Assembly (NCBI GenBank): GCA_019456195.1
Contig: VRUK01000065.1
Span: 1 to 32,970, forward strand
From: Planctomycetota bacterium
GTDB taxonomy: Bacteria; Planctomycetota; Phycisphaerae; Sedimentisphaerales; Anaerobacaceae
Reading direction: 5' to 3'
Length of the DNA stretch: 32,970 nucleotides
Shown: positions 15,869 to 24,440 of the stretch, piece after piece
Position numbering within the stretch: position 1 is the stretch's first letter
How the letters are laid out: every line of letters begins with the position of its first letter
Made by a program: the position numbers and the translations under genes
Notes under the pieces: generated by a model
Told to the model about the DNA's origin: nothing
Databases searched by the model: none
What the model saw: only the letters and a program-made list of their open reading frames with translations

Positions 15869-17791
15869 ATGAGACAAAAGACAAATTGTCCGATATTTTT
15901 CTCAGTAGCAACTCTGTCACTAATTCTCAGTTGTATAATCTTCTCCCAGGGAACCGCCCTTGGTGCAGCTGGCACAATCGACCAAAACCGCATCAAATAC
16001 ATCACTACGCTGCTTCCTGAAAAGCCGGTAGGCTTTGGTTCGCCCATCTCCGATAGGAACGCATGGAAAAAACTGGCCGGAAATGATTCATTTCAGAAAA
16101 TAATCCTCGATGCAAAAAAGCTTCTGCAGCAACCTATTCCCAACCAGCCTGATGACCTGTTTCTGGACTTCTCCCGCACCGGCAACCGCACCCGCTGGCA
16201 GAGAGTCAGCGGTATTCGGCGTGGTAGAGTCCGCACGCTTGCTCTGGCCGAATGCCTGGAAAATAAAGGCCGTTTCATACCGGCCTTTGAAGAAATTATC
16301 AGGGTGCTCTGCTCCGAACGCACATGGGTCATGCCGGCCCACGACGCTAAGCTCACCAACTTTAATCGAACGAGCACAGACATTGACCTCGGCTCTTCCA
16401 CCCTTGCCTGGTCTCTGGCAACCGCAGATTATCTGCTGGCCGATAAACTAAGTCCCAAAATTCGCCGGATTATCCATAACAACCTTGATGAGCGTATCTT
16501 TGAACCATATCGGGGGATGGTGATGGGAAAACGTAATAAAAACTGGTGGATGACCACTACAAATAACTGGAACGCCGTTTGCCTGGCAGGAGTAACCGGT
16601 GCGGCGCTGGCCGTGATTGAGCCGCCTGATCAGCGTGCCTTTTTTATAGCAGCCGCAGAAAACTACTCAAAAAACTTCCTCAAAGGATTTACTGACGACG
16701 GCTACTGCTCAGAAGGCCTTGGCTATTGGAACTATGGCTTTGGCTACTATATCATGCTCAGCGAAATGATTCACCAGGCCACCAGCGGCAAAGTGGACCT
16801 GCTCCAAAACAACAAGGCCAAACAAGCCGCCACATTCGGTGCAAATATCAAAATCATCAATGATGTTTATCCAGCCTTCGCCGATTGTTCCATCAGAGCA
16901 CAGCCCACCTCAAGGCTGATGTATTTTATAAGTCGGCGTTTAGGTCTGGCATTGCGATCCTGGGAGCAAATTGATCCCGTCTCTCCCAGCGGCTCACTGT
17001 ATCAAAGTATGATGTATTCCTTTCCCAATTCCGCTTCTCGCGCCCCACTTAGTCAAGGTTCCTCCCACAAAGCCGCAATACGCTCATGGTTTGACAAAGC
17101 CGGCATCCTAATCTCCCGGCCAGGTGCTAATTCGTCCTCGCAACTGGCCGTCGCCCTAAAAGGCGGCCATAATCAGGAACATCACAATCACAACGATGTT
17201 GGCTCATTTGTTGTAGTATTGGGCGATAAGCCCCTGCTCCTTGACCCCGGCGGTGAAGTCTATACCGCCCGCACCTTCAGTTCCCGCCGTTACGAAAGCA
17301 AAGTCCTTAATTCTTTCGGCCACCCCGTCCCTGTTGTCGCCGGCAAATTACAGCAAACCGGCAGCCGGGCCCGTGCCCGCTTAGTCAGCCAAAACTTTAC
17401 CGACAATACCGACACTCTGGTTCTGGATATCTCTTCCGCTTATAATGTGCCGGAATTAAGAAAGCTCGAACGTAAGTTCGTCTATTCCCGCGTCGGCAAA
17501 GGTTCTTTATGTATAACTGACGAAGTCACCTTCTCCCGGCCATGTACCTTTAGCACGGCCCTGGTCACATTCGACAATTGGAAACAATCCTCTTCTCGTT
17601 CGCTAATTGTCCATGATTCCCAAAAAGCTCTGCACGTGGACATAAAGATAACCGGCTCAGACTTTAAAATAGAGCCGGAAACTATCACTGAAGACGTCAG
17701 CGCCCGGAAAAAACCCACCCGATTGGGCATTAACCTTACAGAACCTGTGACTCATGCTCTTGTTTCCCTTACAATCACCCCCCAGGAATAA
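15869..17791 (+). CDS. Secreted heparinase II/III-like polysaccharide lyase
   Basis: 640 residues. A signal peptide (about 1-33, ending GTALGAAG) is followed by an alpha/alpha toroid of about 35-400, with conserved 'NNWNAVCLAGV' and 'GYCSEGLGYWNYGFGYY' helices that carry the catalytic Asn and Tyr in related lyases. The C-terminal heparinase II/III-like beta-sheet domain (about 410-635) contains HNHNDVGSF, the family hallmark His. The enzyme should cleave uronic-acid polysaccharides by beta-elimination in the periplasm or outside the cell; the substrate cannot be told from sequence. Ribosome site AAAGGAAT precedes the ATG. It is transcribed away from the TPR/lipoprotein pair and no sulfatase or transporter neighbours it. 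Confidence 0.85.
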   Translation: MRQKTNCPIFFSVATLSLILSCIIFSQGTALGAAGTIDQNRIKYITTLLPEKPVGFGSPISDRNAWKKLAGNDSFQKIILDAKKLLQQPIPNQPDDLFLDFSRTGNRTRWQRVSGIRRGRVRTLALAECLENKGRFIPAFEEIIRVLCSERTWVMPAHDAKLTNFNRTSTDIDLGSSTLAWSLATADYLLADKLSPKIRRIIHNNLDERIFEPYRGMVMGKRNKNWWMTTTNNWNAVCLAGVTGAALAVIEPPDQRAFFIAAAENYSKNFLKGFTDDGYCSEGLGYWNYGFGYYIMLSEMIHQATSGKVDLLQNNKAKQAATFGANIKIINDVYPAFADCSIRAQPTSRLMYFISRRLGLALRSWEQIDPVSPSGSLYQSMMYSFPNSASRAPLSQGSSHKAAIRSWFDKAGILISRPGANSSSQLAVALKGGHNQEHHNHNDVGSFVVVLGDKPLLLDPGGEVYTARTFSSRRYESKVLNSFGHPVPVVAGKLQQTGSRARARLVSQNFTDNTDTLVLDISSAYNVPELRKLERKFVYSRVGKGSLCITDEVTFSRPCTFSTALVTFDNWKQSSSRSLIVHDSQKALHVDIKITGSDFKIEPETITEDVSARKKPTRLGINLTEPVTHALVSLTITPQE

Positions 17792-18151
17792 AGCAGCAGA
17801 AGAACATATGTATAAGGACAGATAGGACAAGAACTTATACGCCGAAGTAGAGTTCTAAAGCCGACACTCTATCCAATTAAACTCCAGGGGACATAAATCA
17901 GCACGATATCGATTCTGCCCATAAGTTATCGGTCTAAACTTTTTTATGCGGTATTTATCTTATTTACCGTTTTTCAAGTCACAAAAACATTGACTCATGG
18001 CACTTACTATATAGAGACAGACAATGTTTGACAGAGTTCTCAAGAAATTTAACAGTTGCTTAAAAGAAGACAACCGGCGGTTTAGCTTTTTAACGTGAAA
18101 TTCCTGCCTGAATATGTTATTATAAGATGAACGTCAAAGGTAAGGTGGAAT
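17792..18151. other. Intergenic stretch between two secreted-protein genes
   Basis: About 360 bases with no supported gene. A minus-strand segment at 17826-17892 resembles the D-arm half of a tRNA but does not fold as one. A weak plus-strand terminator lies at 17949-17974. The 120 bases before 18152 should carry the promoter of the next gene; TTGACA at 18028-18033 is present but lacks a convincing partner. Confidence 0.5.
17949..17974 (+). terminator. Weak intrinsic terminator after the heparinase-like gene
   Basis: The stem CGGTA/TACCG (17949-17953 with 17965-17969) has an 11-base loop and is followed by five T. It lies 158 bases past the heparinase stop, and the stem is short, so support is modest. 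Confidence 0.35.
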
Positions 18152-19795
18152 ATGAAAAGAAACAATCCATACAACCAGATTAGAATCTTATTAATTGTCC
18201 TATCCACGATAGTCCTTTGCTGGATTTCTGTTGTTCAGGCCGAACAATCCGGCTTCAAGCGAAAAGAAGTCGATTTGCGAGTGTCCGGGGGAAGTCGTAT
18301 ACAAGCCATCAGATACTCTGAAGAAAAGGAACCATCGCTATTCAACGAAAAGACATATCACAAAATGAGAGTCGTACGCAAAAGGATTTTGCGGGATAAC
18401 CTGCCTTCCGAAGAAAAGTCATTTAGCCTCATGTCGATACCGTCTGTAATGGCCAACGTCATAGATTCTCCCCCAATCGATGGATTCGTGCCCAGAATTG
18501 TTGTCAGTGTGACAGATAAGGGTTCGGATGACTTTGATTGGGTCGCTGAAGCACATATGTCTGTTGTCGGCAATTACCTAACGGATAATCCGGAGACTGA
18601 CTTTATTATCGGTTTGTTTGATACTGGTGCTTCAGCTCACATAATAAGCCACGCCGGTGCTAATCGAACAGGCATCTACGATGCCGATTTAATCACATCG
18701 AGTATGGTAGAGATTCAAGGCGCAACGAACTCTGTTTTGGGATTGGTGAGCAAACCTCTTGCTATCTTTATAGATGGACTTGCCGCCATTGAGCCAAATG
18801 GAATGACCCTTGACAGTTCAAATATGGTAGGCCAAAGCAACGTCTCAGTTATTGTGGGAGACTTACCGCCCGAAGACAAGCCCGATCTGCCAACTGTCGC
18901 AGGCTCACCGATGAGCGTAAATTTCGTTACGGTAATCAATAACGACAGCCCTATAACATTAACTCATGATGGTAACGACTTAACATCCCCGGACATAAGA
19001 TTTTATGAACACGACGACTCCATGATACCGGACTATGCCAACCGCATACCTCTGAATCTCATTCCATCCGGTGCGCAAAATATACAGTACATTCCGGATC
19101 TGGCAGCAATTATGGAGTTTGTTTTCCAGCCCGGCAGCCCTTCTATCATCGTGGGAAACTCGGCCCAAAGCCTGTTTTTCATTGACAGTGTGGATCTTCG
19201 CAACGATGACTTAAGCGCAATCGACAAACAACGTTTCATGTTAGACACAGGCGCCCAGATTACTGTTATCAGCTCCGGCGTCGGCTCCCGCCTTGGGCTC
19301 AATCCGGATAATCCGGACTTTGAAGTCGAGATTCAGGACGTAACCGGTGAGATAACTCTCGAACCGGGCTTCTATATCGACTCTCTCGATATACCTTCAC
19401 TCGGTGAGTGGCTAAGCTTTACAAATGTTCCAGTTGTTCTGCTTGACGTCGGTTCACCGGAGGGAGGAACTCTCGAAGGCATAATTGGCATGAATCTCTT
19501 TGTCAATTTCAACCTTGTTTTACGGGGCGGAGGCCTATTGGGACAGGATCCTCCTTCCCTGGAATTCGAGCTTATCACCGAGCATCTCATCGCTGATATT
19601 GCACCAGAAGGTGGTGATGGTATAGTTGACTTTCTGGACTTTGAAGCATTTGTTAATGCATGGCTCAGCACCACAACCTCTCCCAATTGGAATCCAGCAG
19701 CGGACTTGGCGCCTCCTCTTAATCCGGATGGTATTATAGATACGCTTGATTTATCTATATTTTTCGACAATTGGCTAAAAACTGCTTCACGATAA
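18152..19795 (+). CDS. Secreted retropepsin-like aspartic protease with dockerin-like repeats
   Basis: 547 residues. An N-terminal signal segment (about 10-30, ending VVQA) is followed by a basic linker. Two aspartic-protease active-site motifs are present: FDTGASAHIIS (Asp157) and LDTGAQITVIS (Asp365), each followed by a beta-rich half; the second half ends in 'EGIIGMNLFVNFN', the hydrophobic-hydrophobic-Gly motif of retropepsins. The last 60 residues hold two calcium-loop repeats (GDGIVDFLDF.AFVNAWL and PDGIIDTLDLSIFFDNWL), as in dockerin type I and the terminal repeats common on planctomycete secreted proteins. Likely an exported peptidase held in or on the envelope. AAGGTGG lies 5 bases before the ATG. 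Cargo and partner cohesin unknown. Confidence 0.75.
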   Translation: MKRNNPYNQIRILLIVLSTIVLCWISVVQAEQSGFKRKEVDLRVSGGSRIQAIRYSEEKEPSLFNEKTYHKMRVVRKRILRDNLPSEEKSFSLMSIPSVMANVIDSPPIDGFVPRIVVSVTDKGSDDFDWVAEAHMSVVGNYLTDNPETDFIIGLFDTGASAHIISHAGANRTGIYDADLITSSMVEIQGATNSVLGLVSKPLAIFIDGLAAIEPNGMTLDSSNMVGQSNVSVIVGDLPPEDKPDLPTVAGSPMSVNFVTVINNDSPITLTHDGNDLTSPDIRFYEHDDSMIPDYANRIPLNLIPSGAQNIQYIPDLAAIMEFVFQPGSPSIIVGNSAQSLFFIDSVDLRNDDLSAIDKQRFMLDTGAQITVISSGVGSRLGLNPDNPDFEVEIQDVTGEITLEPGFYIDSLDIPSLGEWLSFTNVPVVLLDVGSPEGGTLEGIIGMNLFVNFNLVLRGGGLLGQDPPSLEFELITEHLIADIAPEGGDGIVDFLDFEAFVNAWLSTTTSPNWNPAADLAPPLNPDGIIDTLDLSIFFDNWLKTASR

Positions 19796-19898
19796 ATACA
19801 TTCAACTCTGAGAGGAAAAGCGTCAAAAATACATCAGGTTCTTTTTGTCTATCCATCTATCAATACCCCAATTCCTTTCTGTACATTCAGGCAACTAT

Positions 19899-19927
19899 TT
19901 GACATCATCACACTTTACGAATATTAT
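19899..19927 (+). promoter_or_regulatory. Sigma-70-type promoter of waaA
   Basis: TTGACA at 19899-19904 and TATTAT at 19922-19927 are separated by exactly 17 bases. The expected start near 19934 leaves a 36-base leader before the ATG at 19970. No other gene starts here. Confidence 0.65.
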
Positions 19928-19969
19928 TCATAAATTTCTAATCCGTTTACCGCTTTATAGGACGACCGA

Positions 19970-21265
19970 ATGAGAATCATTCTGGATTTGCTGTATTTGT
20001 TAGCCGCAGTGGCTTATAGCCCCATGATTATATATCGAGCTATAAGATACAAACGCTACCGAACCGGCTGGGACCAGCGACTTGGTAAAATCTCCCGCAG
20101 GAGGCCCAACCAAAAATGTATCTGGCTTCACGCCGTGAGCGTAGGCGAGGTCAATGCAGCCAAGACAATCATCGAACAGCTTGAAAATAAATTCAGCGAT
20201 TTCGAAATCATTATCAGCACCACCACAGATACAGGCTTTGCCCGGGCAAAAAACCTTTTCAGTAAGAATCACCAGGTTTTCTATTTCCCATTTGATTTTT
20301 CATGGATAATGCTACGAGCATTCATTAATATTCGTCCGGCTATTTGCCTTCTTATGGAACTGGAAGTTTGGCCTAATTTTGTTCAAATCGCAAAACAATC
20401 AAATATTCCCGTCATTATTGTTAATGGCCGAATGAGCGATAAAAGTTTTCCAAGATATCAAAAAATAAAACCGCTTGTTAAGAAAATGTTTGGAAAAATT
20501 AGCCTCACTCTCGCCCAAACCGAACAATATGCCCAACGATTCAAAGAACTCGGCTGCCCGGATGAAAAAGTGATTGTAACAGGCTCACTAAAATACGACA
20601 CCGCCCAAATCACCGACAAAGTCCAGGGAAGTGATGCCATTGCAGCACAACTCAATATTGGCAGCGAAAGATTATGGGTTACTGGAGCTACGGGAAATGA
20701 TGAAGAAAAAATATTACTCGATGTCTATCAAAAGTTAAAACAGGATGGCCGGTTCGCTGACCTGCGTTTAGTGATCGTACCGCGTAAGCCTGAAAGATTC
20801 GATGAAGTTGCACAGCTTATAGAACGCAGAGACCTTCCCTTAATCCGCTACAGCCGGATTAAAAACAACACAACTCCACTGCCAACCGATAACCAGGAGA
20901 TTATCCTTGGTGATACGATGGGTGACTTACGGAAGTTTTACTCACTGGCTGCAATAATCTTCGTCGGCCGGTCTCTCGTACCAATGGGCGGCTCAGATAT
21001 GGTCGAAGCCGCAGCTCTCGGCAAATGCACTGTATTTGGCCCACATGCCTTTAATTTCAAACAAACCGTTGACGCTCTTTTAGCCGACTCTGGTGCTATT
21101 ATGGTCAAAGACCAGAAAGAATTGCTTCAGACAATGCAGCAATGCCTCAGTGACTCTGATTTCGCTCAATCAGTCGCCAACAACGGTCGAGAGGTAATAA
21201 GAAAAAACCAGGGCGCCACCAAAAATACTATCGACCAAATCGCAAAATTTTTGACCACTGCCTGA
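19970..21265 (+). CDS. waaA: 3-deoxy-D-manno-octulosonic acid (Kdo) transferase
   Basis: 431 residues, the normal size. An N-terminal membrane anchor (about 1-22) is followed by the GT-N domain with WLHAVSVGEV, whose Glu is the catalytic base of KdtA/WaaA enzymes. The motif continues through 'TTTDTGFARAK', 'PFDFSWIM' and 'LMELEVWPNF'. The C-terminal GT-B domain has 'ILGDTMGDLRKFYSLAAIIFVGRSLVPMGGSDMVEAAALGK'-type motifs that bind CMP-Kdo. It adds Kdo to lipid A on the inner face of the cytoplasmic membrane, so the organism makes an LPS-like outer membrane. It stands alone here, without other lipid A genes. A shared terminator with the converging methyltransferase gene follows. Confidence 0.93.
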   Translation: MRIILDLLYLLAAVAYSPMIIYRAIRYKRYRTGWDQRLGKISRRRPNQKCIWLHAVSVGEVNAAKTIIEQLENKFSDFEIIISTTTDTGFARAKNLFSKNHQVFYFPFDFSWIMLRAFINIRPAICLLMELEVWPNFVQIAKQSNIPVIIVNGRMSDKSFPRYQKIKPLVKKMFGKISLTLAQTEQYAQRFKELGCPDEKVIVTGSLKYDTAQITDKVQGSDAIAAQLNIGSERLWVTGATGNDEEKILLDVYQKLKQDGRFADLRLVIVPRKPERFDEVAQLIERRDLPLIRYSRIKNNTTPLPTDNQEIILGDTMGDLRKFYSLAAIIFVGRSLVPMGGSDMVEAAALGKCTVFGPHAFNFKQTVDALLADSGAIMVKDQKELLQTMQQCLSDSDFAQSVANNGREVIRKNQGATKNTIDQIAKFLTTA

Positions 21266-21299
21266 AAAACGTTTTCCAATAATCAGCTTTTCAGTTTTT
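21262..21299. terminator. Terminator between converging waaA and methyltransferase genes
   Basis: Arms CTGAAAA (21262-21268) and TTTTCAG (21288-21294) are followed on the plus strand by five T. The hairpin overlaps both gene ends, and T-rich sequence exists on both sides, so it may work for both. Confidence 0.4.
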
Positions 21300-22185
21300 C
21301 AGCCGTTGCCCTGATATGAGCCGGACTGGTCCCACAGCAGCCACCGGTGATATTCAAGCCAGCCGAATGTATTTTCTTAACCGCCGCTGCAAAATCCTCA
21401 GGCGATACTTTATAAACCGCCTTATCTTCAACTAATTCCGGCCAGCCCGCATTAGGTTCAGCACAAATTATCATATCAGCCGATTGCGCCCGTACCGTCG
21501 AAACAAACTTCTCCGCCAGCTCTATATATCCATCAAGAGAGAGAGTGCCGCAATTAAATCCTACTGCATCAACCCCCGATGAGACTATTTTTGCAACCGC
21601 CCCTTCAACGTCAACACCCATCATCGTCTTAAAATCATCGCCGGCCTTATCAAAAGACATCGACGCAAACACAGGCAAATCGCCACCGATAGATTTCACT
21701 GCTTCGATTGCAACCGCTATTTCTTCAATAGCAGTCATTGTTTCGATTATAAAACCATCAACACCGCCATCCAGAAGGGCATTTGCCTGCCGGACATAAG
21801 CATCTTTCAAGTCTTGAGCCTTCAGACTCCCCAAAGGTTCAAGGAAATCTCCACTCGGCCCAATATCACCCAATACATACTTATTCTCCCCAGCCGCGTC
21901 TCGAGCTATTTGAGCCCCTGCTTTATTTATCTTGATAGTCTCTTCAGCAAATCCATGACGACCCAAAACATATTTATTTGCGCCGAATGTGTTTGCGATA
22001 ACCGCGTCACTGCCGGCCTCGAAATAGCTGTGGTGAATATCGAAAATAATATCAGGCTGCTCAATATTCAGATAATCATTGCACTTGCCTACTTTAATTC
22101 CACGAGCAATCAACTCGGTCCCCATCGCCCCATCAAGCAAAAATAAATCCTGCTTAATTCTCTCTCTTAAGCTCACCCGGGCCAT
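21283..22185 (-). CDS. Homocysteine S-methyltransferase family protein (stand-alone)
   Basis: 300 residues forming one complete TIM-barrel domain. The start 'LLDGAMGTELIARGI' and 'GSDAVIANTFGANKYVL' match the homocysteine-binding module of MetH and of BHMT/MmuM enzymes. Zinc ligands are present: the Cys of FNCGT (about residue 213) and the Cys pair of GGCCGTSP (about 280-281). The methyl donor cannot be told; no cobalamin or methyltetrahydrofolate domain is attached, so it may partner with separate subunits or use betaine or S-methylmethionine. Cytoplasmic. It starts 21 bases after the lipoprotein gene upstream and is probably the last gene of that operon. Confidence 0.88.
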   Translation of the reverse strand: MARVSLRERIKQDLFLLDGAMGTELIARGIKVGKCNDYLNIEQPDIIFDIHHSYFEAGSDAVIANTFGANKYVLGRHGFAEETIKINKAGAQIARDAAGENKYVLGDIGPSGDFLEPLGSLKAQDLKDAYVRQANALLDGGVDGFIIETMTAIEEIAVAIEAVKSIGGDLPVFASMSFDKAGDDFKTMMGVDVEGAVAKIVSSGVDAVGFNCGTLSLDGYIELAEKFVSTVRAQSADMIICAEPNAGWPELVEDKAVYKVSPEDFAAAVKKIHSAGLNITGGCCGTSPAHIRATAEKLKS

Positions 22186-22206
22186 ACGTAATCTCCATCT
22201 TCTTGT

Positions 22207-23076
22207 TTACTGACTTTGTTCAATCCACTTTTCCCCTTCGTTCTTTAAAATGTGCTTAAACTTTCCCGGCGGTGGGCGTTCAAATAGTCTCTGTTGCTTC
22301 TCGTTGAATTCCTTGGGTTTGATAGACCTAAGGTTAAGGGTAACACCAAGTGGCTCAGCGCCGCCGTCCTGGTTATATGCGACAATCTTTATCGAAGTGG
22401 GAACAAAAAATCCCTCGGATATCTCTTTGTAATCTTTCAGCTCTGCTAAAGCCAAAGCCCGGCCCTTCGAATCATAATATTCGATTTTGCTGACCAGATA
22501 ATCTCGCCTGTTGACATGCATTTTCTTAATTACCACCCCTCGGTCTTGTTTTGTTAGTACATCAAAACCGCCATCATTCGACAATGACCAGTTCTCATCC
22601 GCTCCTGTTTCCAAAAATCCAAGAGCTTCGAATAAAGTTCTGGGATTTATCAAAAGTCCCTCGGCAGAATTCTGCTCGGACCATGTCCCCCACCAGTAAG
22701 TGCTGATTTCATTTGGCCTCATCACAAGCCAGAACTCACGCTCGTTCGAGCCGAGAATTATTGCCTTGGAAACAAGAGTTGCATCGCCTTGCAGGTAAAT
22801 CTCAACAGGCGGCTTCATTAAAACGACAACCTCGAGCTTTTCCTTTTTACGCTTCTTTTTTTCCGGGTCATAATACTCGAAAACACACCGGCCTCTGGCT
22901 AACAGCGACACCGCGTTTTGTGAACGTGCTTTCAAAACAGTTAAAGCCTCAGTTACAGATTCTTTGCCCGGCACGACTTCGAGAGGCTTTGGTGGCTCAA
23001 TTACACAGCCGGAAAAAAACAGCATGCCTACAGCAAAACAAAAAAATAAACGCAGATTGAAATGTTGATCATTCAT
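22207..23076 (-). CDS. Lipoprotein, LolA/LolB or DUF4292-like
   Basis: 289 residues. The N-terminal signal has lipobox FFSGC at about residues 20-24 (mature start CVIEPPKP). A middle highly charged patch (PEKKKRKKEKLEVV) is followed by alternating beta-strands with 'IYLQGDATLVSKAIILGSNEREFWLVMRP.E.STYWWG', which recalls the half-barrel of LolB/DUF4292 outer-membrane lipoproteins. The remote fold assignment is weak. The gene begins 3 bases past the stop of the gene upstream, so coupled translation is likely. Probable role is an envelope lipoprotein; no function can be assigned. Confidence 0.65.
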   Translation of the reverse strand: MNDQHFNLRLFFCFAVGMLFFSGCVIEPPKPLEVVPGKESVTEALTVLKARSQNAVSLLARGRCVFEYYDPEKKKRKKEKLEVVVLMKPPVEIYLQGDATLVSKAIILGSNEREFWLVMRPNEISTYWWGTWSEQNSAEGLLINPRTLFEALGFLETGADENWSLSNDGGFDVLTKQDRGVVIKKMHVNRRDYLVSKIEYYDSKGRALALAELKDYKEISEGFFVPTSIKIVAYNQDGGAEPLGVTLNLRSIKPKEFNEKQQRLFERPPPGKFKHILKNEGEKWIEQSQ

Positions 23077-23079
23077 TCT

Positions 23080-23577
23080 CTATACATCCGTGTGCAAAAT
23101 TTGACCTATTTGCGATGATAACTGACTGACTTGCTCTTCATCGAGATGAGGATTTATTACCTCGGCCCGGTTATCGGCTGACTTATCACCAACTATTCTC
23201 AAACGCCAGATTTCTTTGTCGTCTTCATCTCTGGTCTCATCATATTTCAGCAGCCTTTTACGCATTAAAATTAATGCCAGGACAAATCGGAAGTTTACTT
23301 TTTCCTGCTCAGTCTCATTTTCCAGCCGTTCAAAAAAAGCCATCAGCATATTGTCATCTACGAATATCCGCTTTTTCTCGTCAGGATGCGGAAGCTTGCT
23401 TTTCCAGTAACAAAATACGTTCGGCTTTTCACTCTCCCAGTAATCCGCGCAATAATCCAGCCGTTGCAGTCCTTCATCAATCTCTATCAGAGCACCAAAG
23501 TATTCTTCCCCGGGTTCGATTTTCCGGCCTGTGCCGTAGCAAAGCCCTAACGGCTTATTTACTTCCCATTGATCCAT
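23080..23577 (-). CDS. Conserved hypothetical protein with N-terminal Cys motif
   Basis: 165 residues, soluble, acidic. Near the N-terminus is NKPLGLC.GTGRKI.PGE.YFGAL, with further Cys at about 42 and 55, which suggests a small zinc-binding treble-clef or ribbon; a similar 'CxxTGxxIxPGE' pattern occurs in some short prokaryotic zinc ribbons. The C-terminal part is helical and very charged. It is tightly packed before the lipoprotein. A second copy of its first 20 codons lies at 24366-24425. Not recognised as a named family. Confidence 0.6.
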   Translation of the reverse strand: MDQWEVNKPLGLCYGTGRKIEPGEEYFGALIEIDEGLQRLDYCADYWESEKPNVFCYWKSKLPHPDEKKRIFVDDNMLMAFFERLENETEQEKVNFRFVLALILMRKRLLKYDETRDEDDKEIWRLRIVGDKSADNRAEVINPHLDEEQVSQLSSQIGQILHTDV

Positions 23578-23674
23578 TTGTTCTTTTCTATACTATTTAA
23601 TCAATATTTCTTGGTTAATCTTTCCCCAGCCATCGCGATAAGCAAGGTCAAACTTTGTAATTGGCATCATACTC

Positions 23675-23692
23675 GAATTAGACGCCTAATTC
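23675..23692. repeat. Small perfect hairpin in the gap between two genes
   Basis: Arms GAATTAG and CTAATTC (7 bp) have a four-base loop ACGC. It lies between the membrane-protein gene and the hypothetical gene downstream of it on the minus strand. No T-run follows on either strand, so a processing or stability element is more likely than a terminator. Confidence 0.3.
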
Positions 23693-23760
23693 TATCCCAT
23701 CTTTTGAACATTCTGCACATTGTCACCACCTATGAAAAAATCCATACGGCTGAATTATTG

Positions 23761-24339
23761 CTAATTTTCCTCTTCAACTTTAGTGTCGTCTATGTTTTCC
23801 ATATAAGTGATAATCGCAAGTTCGTTCACAGAATGCTGAATCAGCCCTAAATAGACGGGCTGAAGAACCCCATACCACAAAAGGAGTAAGGCCTTTGCTA
23901 CAAATAGAGTGTATGCTGAAGGCTCCGATACATCCATCGGGTAACCAAATAGAACTGCACCGGCAACTAAAATAGCGCTGTTATTGACAGCCAATCCATG
24001 AAGGGATTTCTCGGGCAATGAACGCATCGCCCGCTGTTCGTTGATGCGCTCGCACAAACGAATATTTTTAAAGAAAAACCAATAAAGGTTATAGAATGGG
24101 ATAAGCATATTGAAGAATGCTTTCGCTGCCGATGGATCGTTCCGTCGAATCTTCGGTATGCGGCTGTGCGCTATATCCAACCACACTAGGGGACCAATAC
24201 CTAGTGTAATGTAATGTAATATAATCATAAAAATGACAGGGACTTGCTGAAGGCTGTGTGCCATAGCCTCGGCCGAACCGTATGGTATGAGCTTGTCGTC
24301 CTCCAATAGGTCCGGGCTTAGGTGGTTGTATTTAGACAT
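23761..24339 (-). CDS. Small membrane protein, DUF4234-like
   Basis: 192 residues. Three or four membrane helices are seen at about 30-52 (VIFMIILHYITLGIGPLVWL), 82-100 (FNMLIPFYNLYWFFF), 120-135 and 145-165. The 'TLGIGPLVWLDIAHSRIP...NMLIPFYNLYWFF....LCERINEQ' order recalls DUF4234 proteins, which are uncharacterised membrane proteins; assignment is tentative. Both ends are charged and soluble. It is separated from its neighbours by remnants of a duplication of the hypothetical gene, suggesting it was inserted or carried in. Confidence 0.6.
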   Translation of the reverse strand: MSKYNHLSPDLLEDDKLIPYGSAEAMAHSLQQVPVIFMIILHYITLGIGPLVWLDIAHSRIPKIRRNDPSAAKAFFNMLIPFYNLYWFFFKNIRLCERINEQRAMRSLPEKSLHGLAVNNSAILVAGAVLFGYPMDVSEPSAYTLFVAKALLLLWYGVLQPVYLGLIQHSVNELAIITYMENIDDTKVEEEN

Positions 24340-24365
24340 CTTGCTACACCATAATTAATATAATC

Positions 24366-24425
24366 AATTTTCCTGCCTGTGCCGGAGCAAAGCCCTAACG
24401 GCTTATTTATTTCCCACTCATCCAC
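24366..24425 (-). pseudogene. Duplicated 5' fragment of the conserved hypothetical gene
   Basis: From a GTG at 24425 the first 20 codons read VDEWEINKPLGLCSGTGRKI, nearly the same as the start of the 165-residue gene at 23577 (MDQWEVNKPLGLCYGTGRKI). The match also includes the upstream AAGAACAA stretch before each start. It then diverges and reaches a stop. It sits directly after the thioredoxin gene and before the membrane-protein gene. Confidence 0.8.
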
Positions 24426-24440
24426 TTGTTCTTCCTTATC

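Noticed and set aside
23675..23692. Hairpin GAATTAG/CTAATTC read as a terminator
   Set aside because: No T-run follows on either strand, so it is listed only as an inverted repeat.
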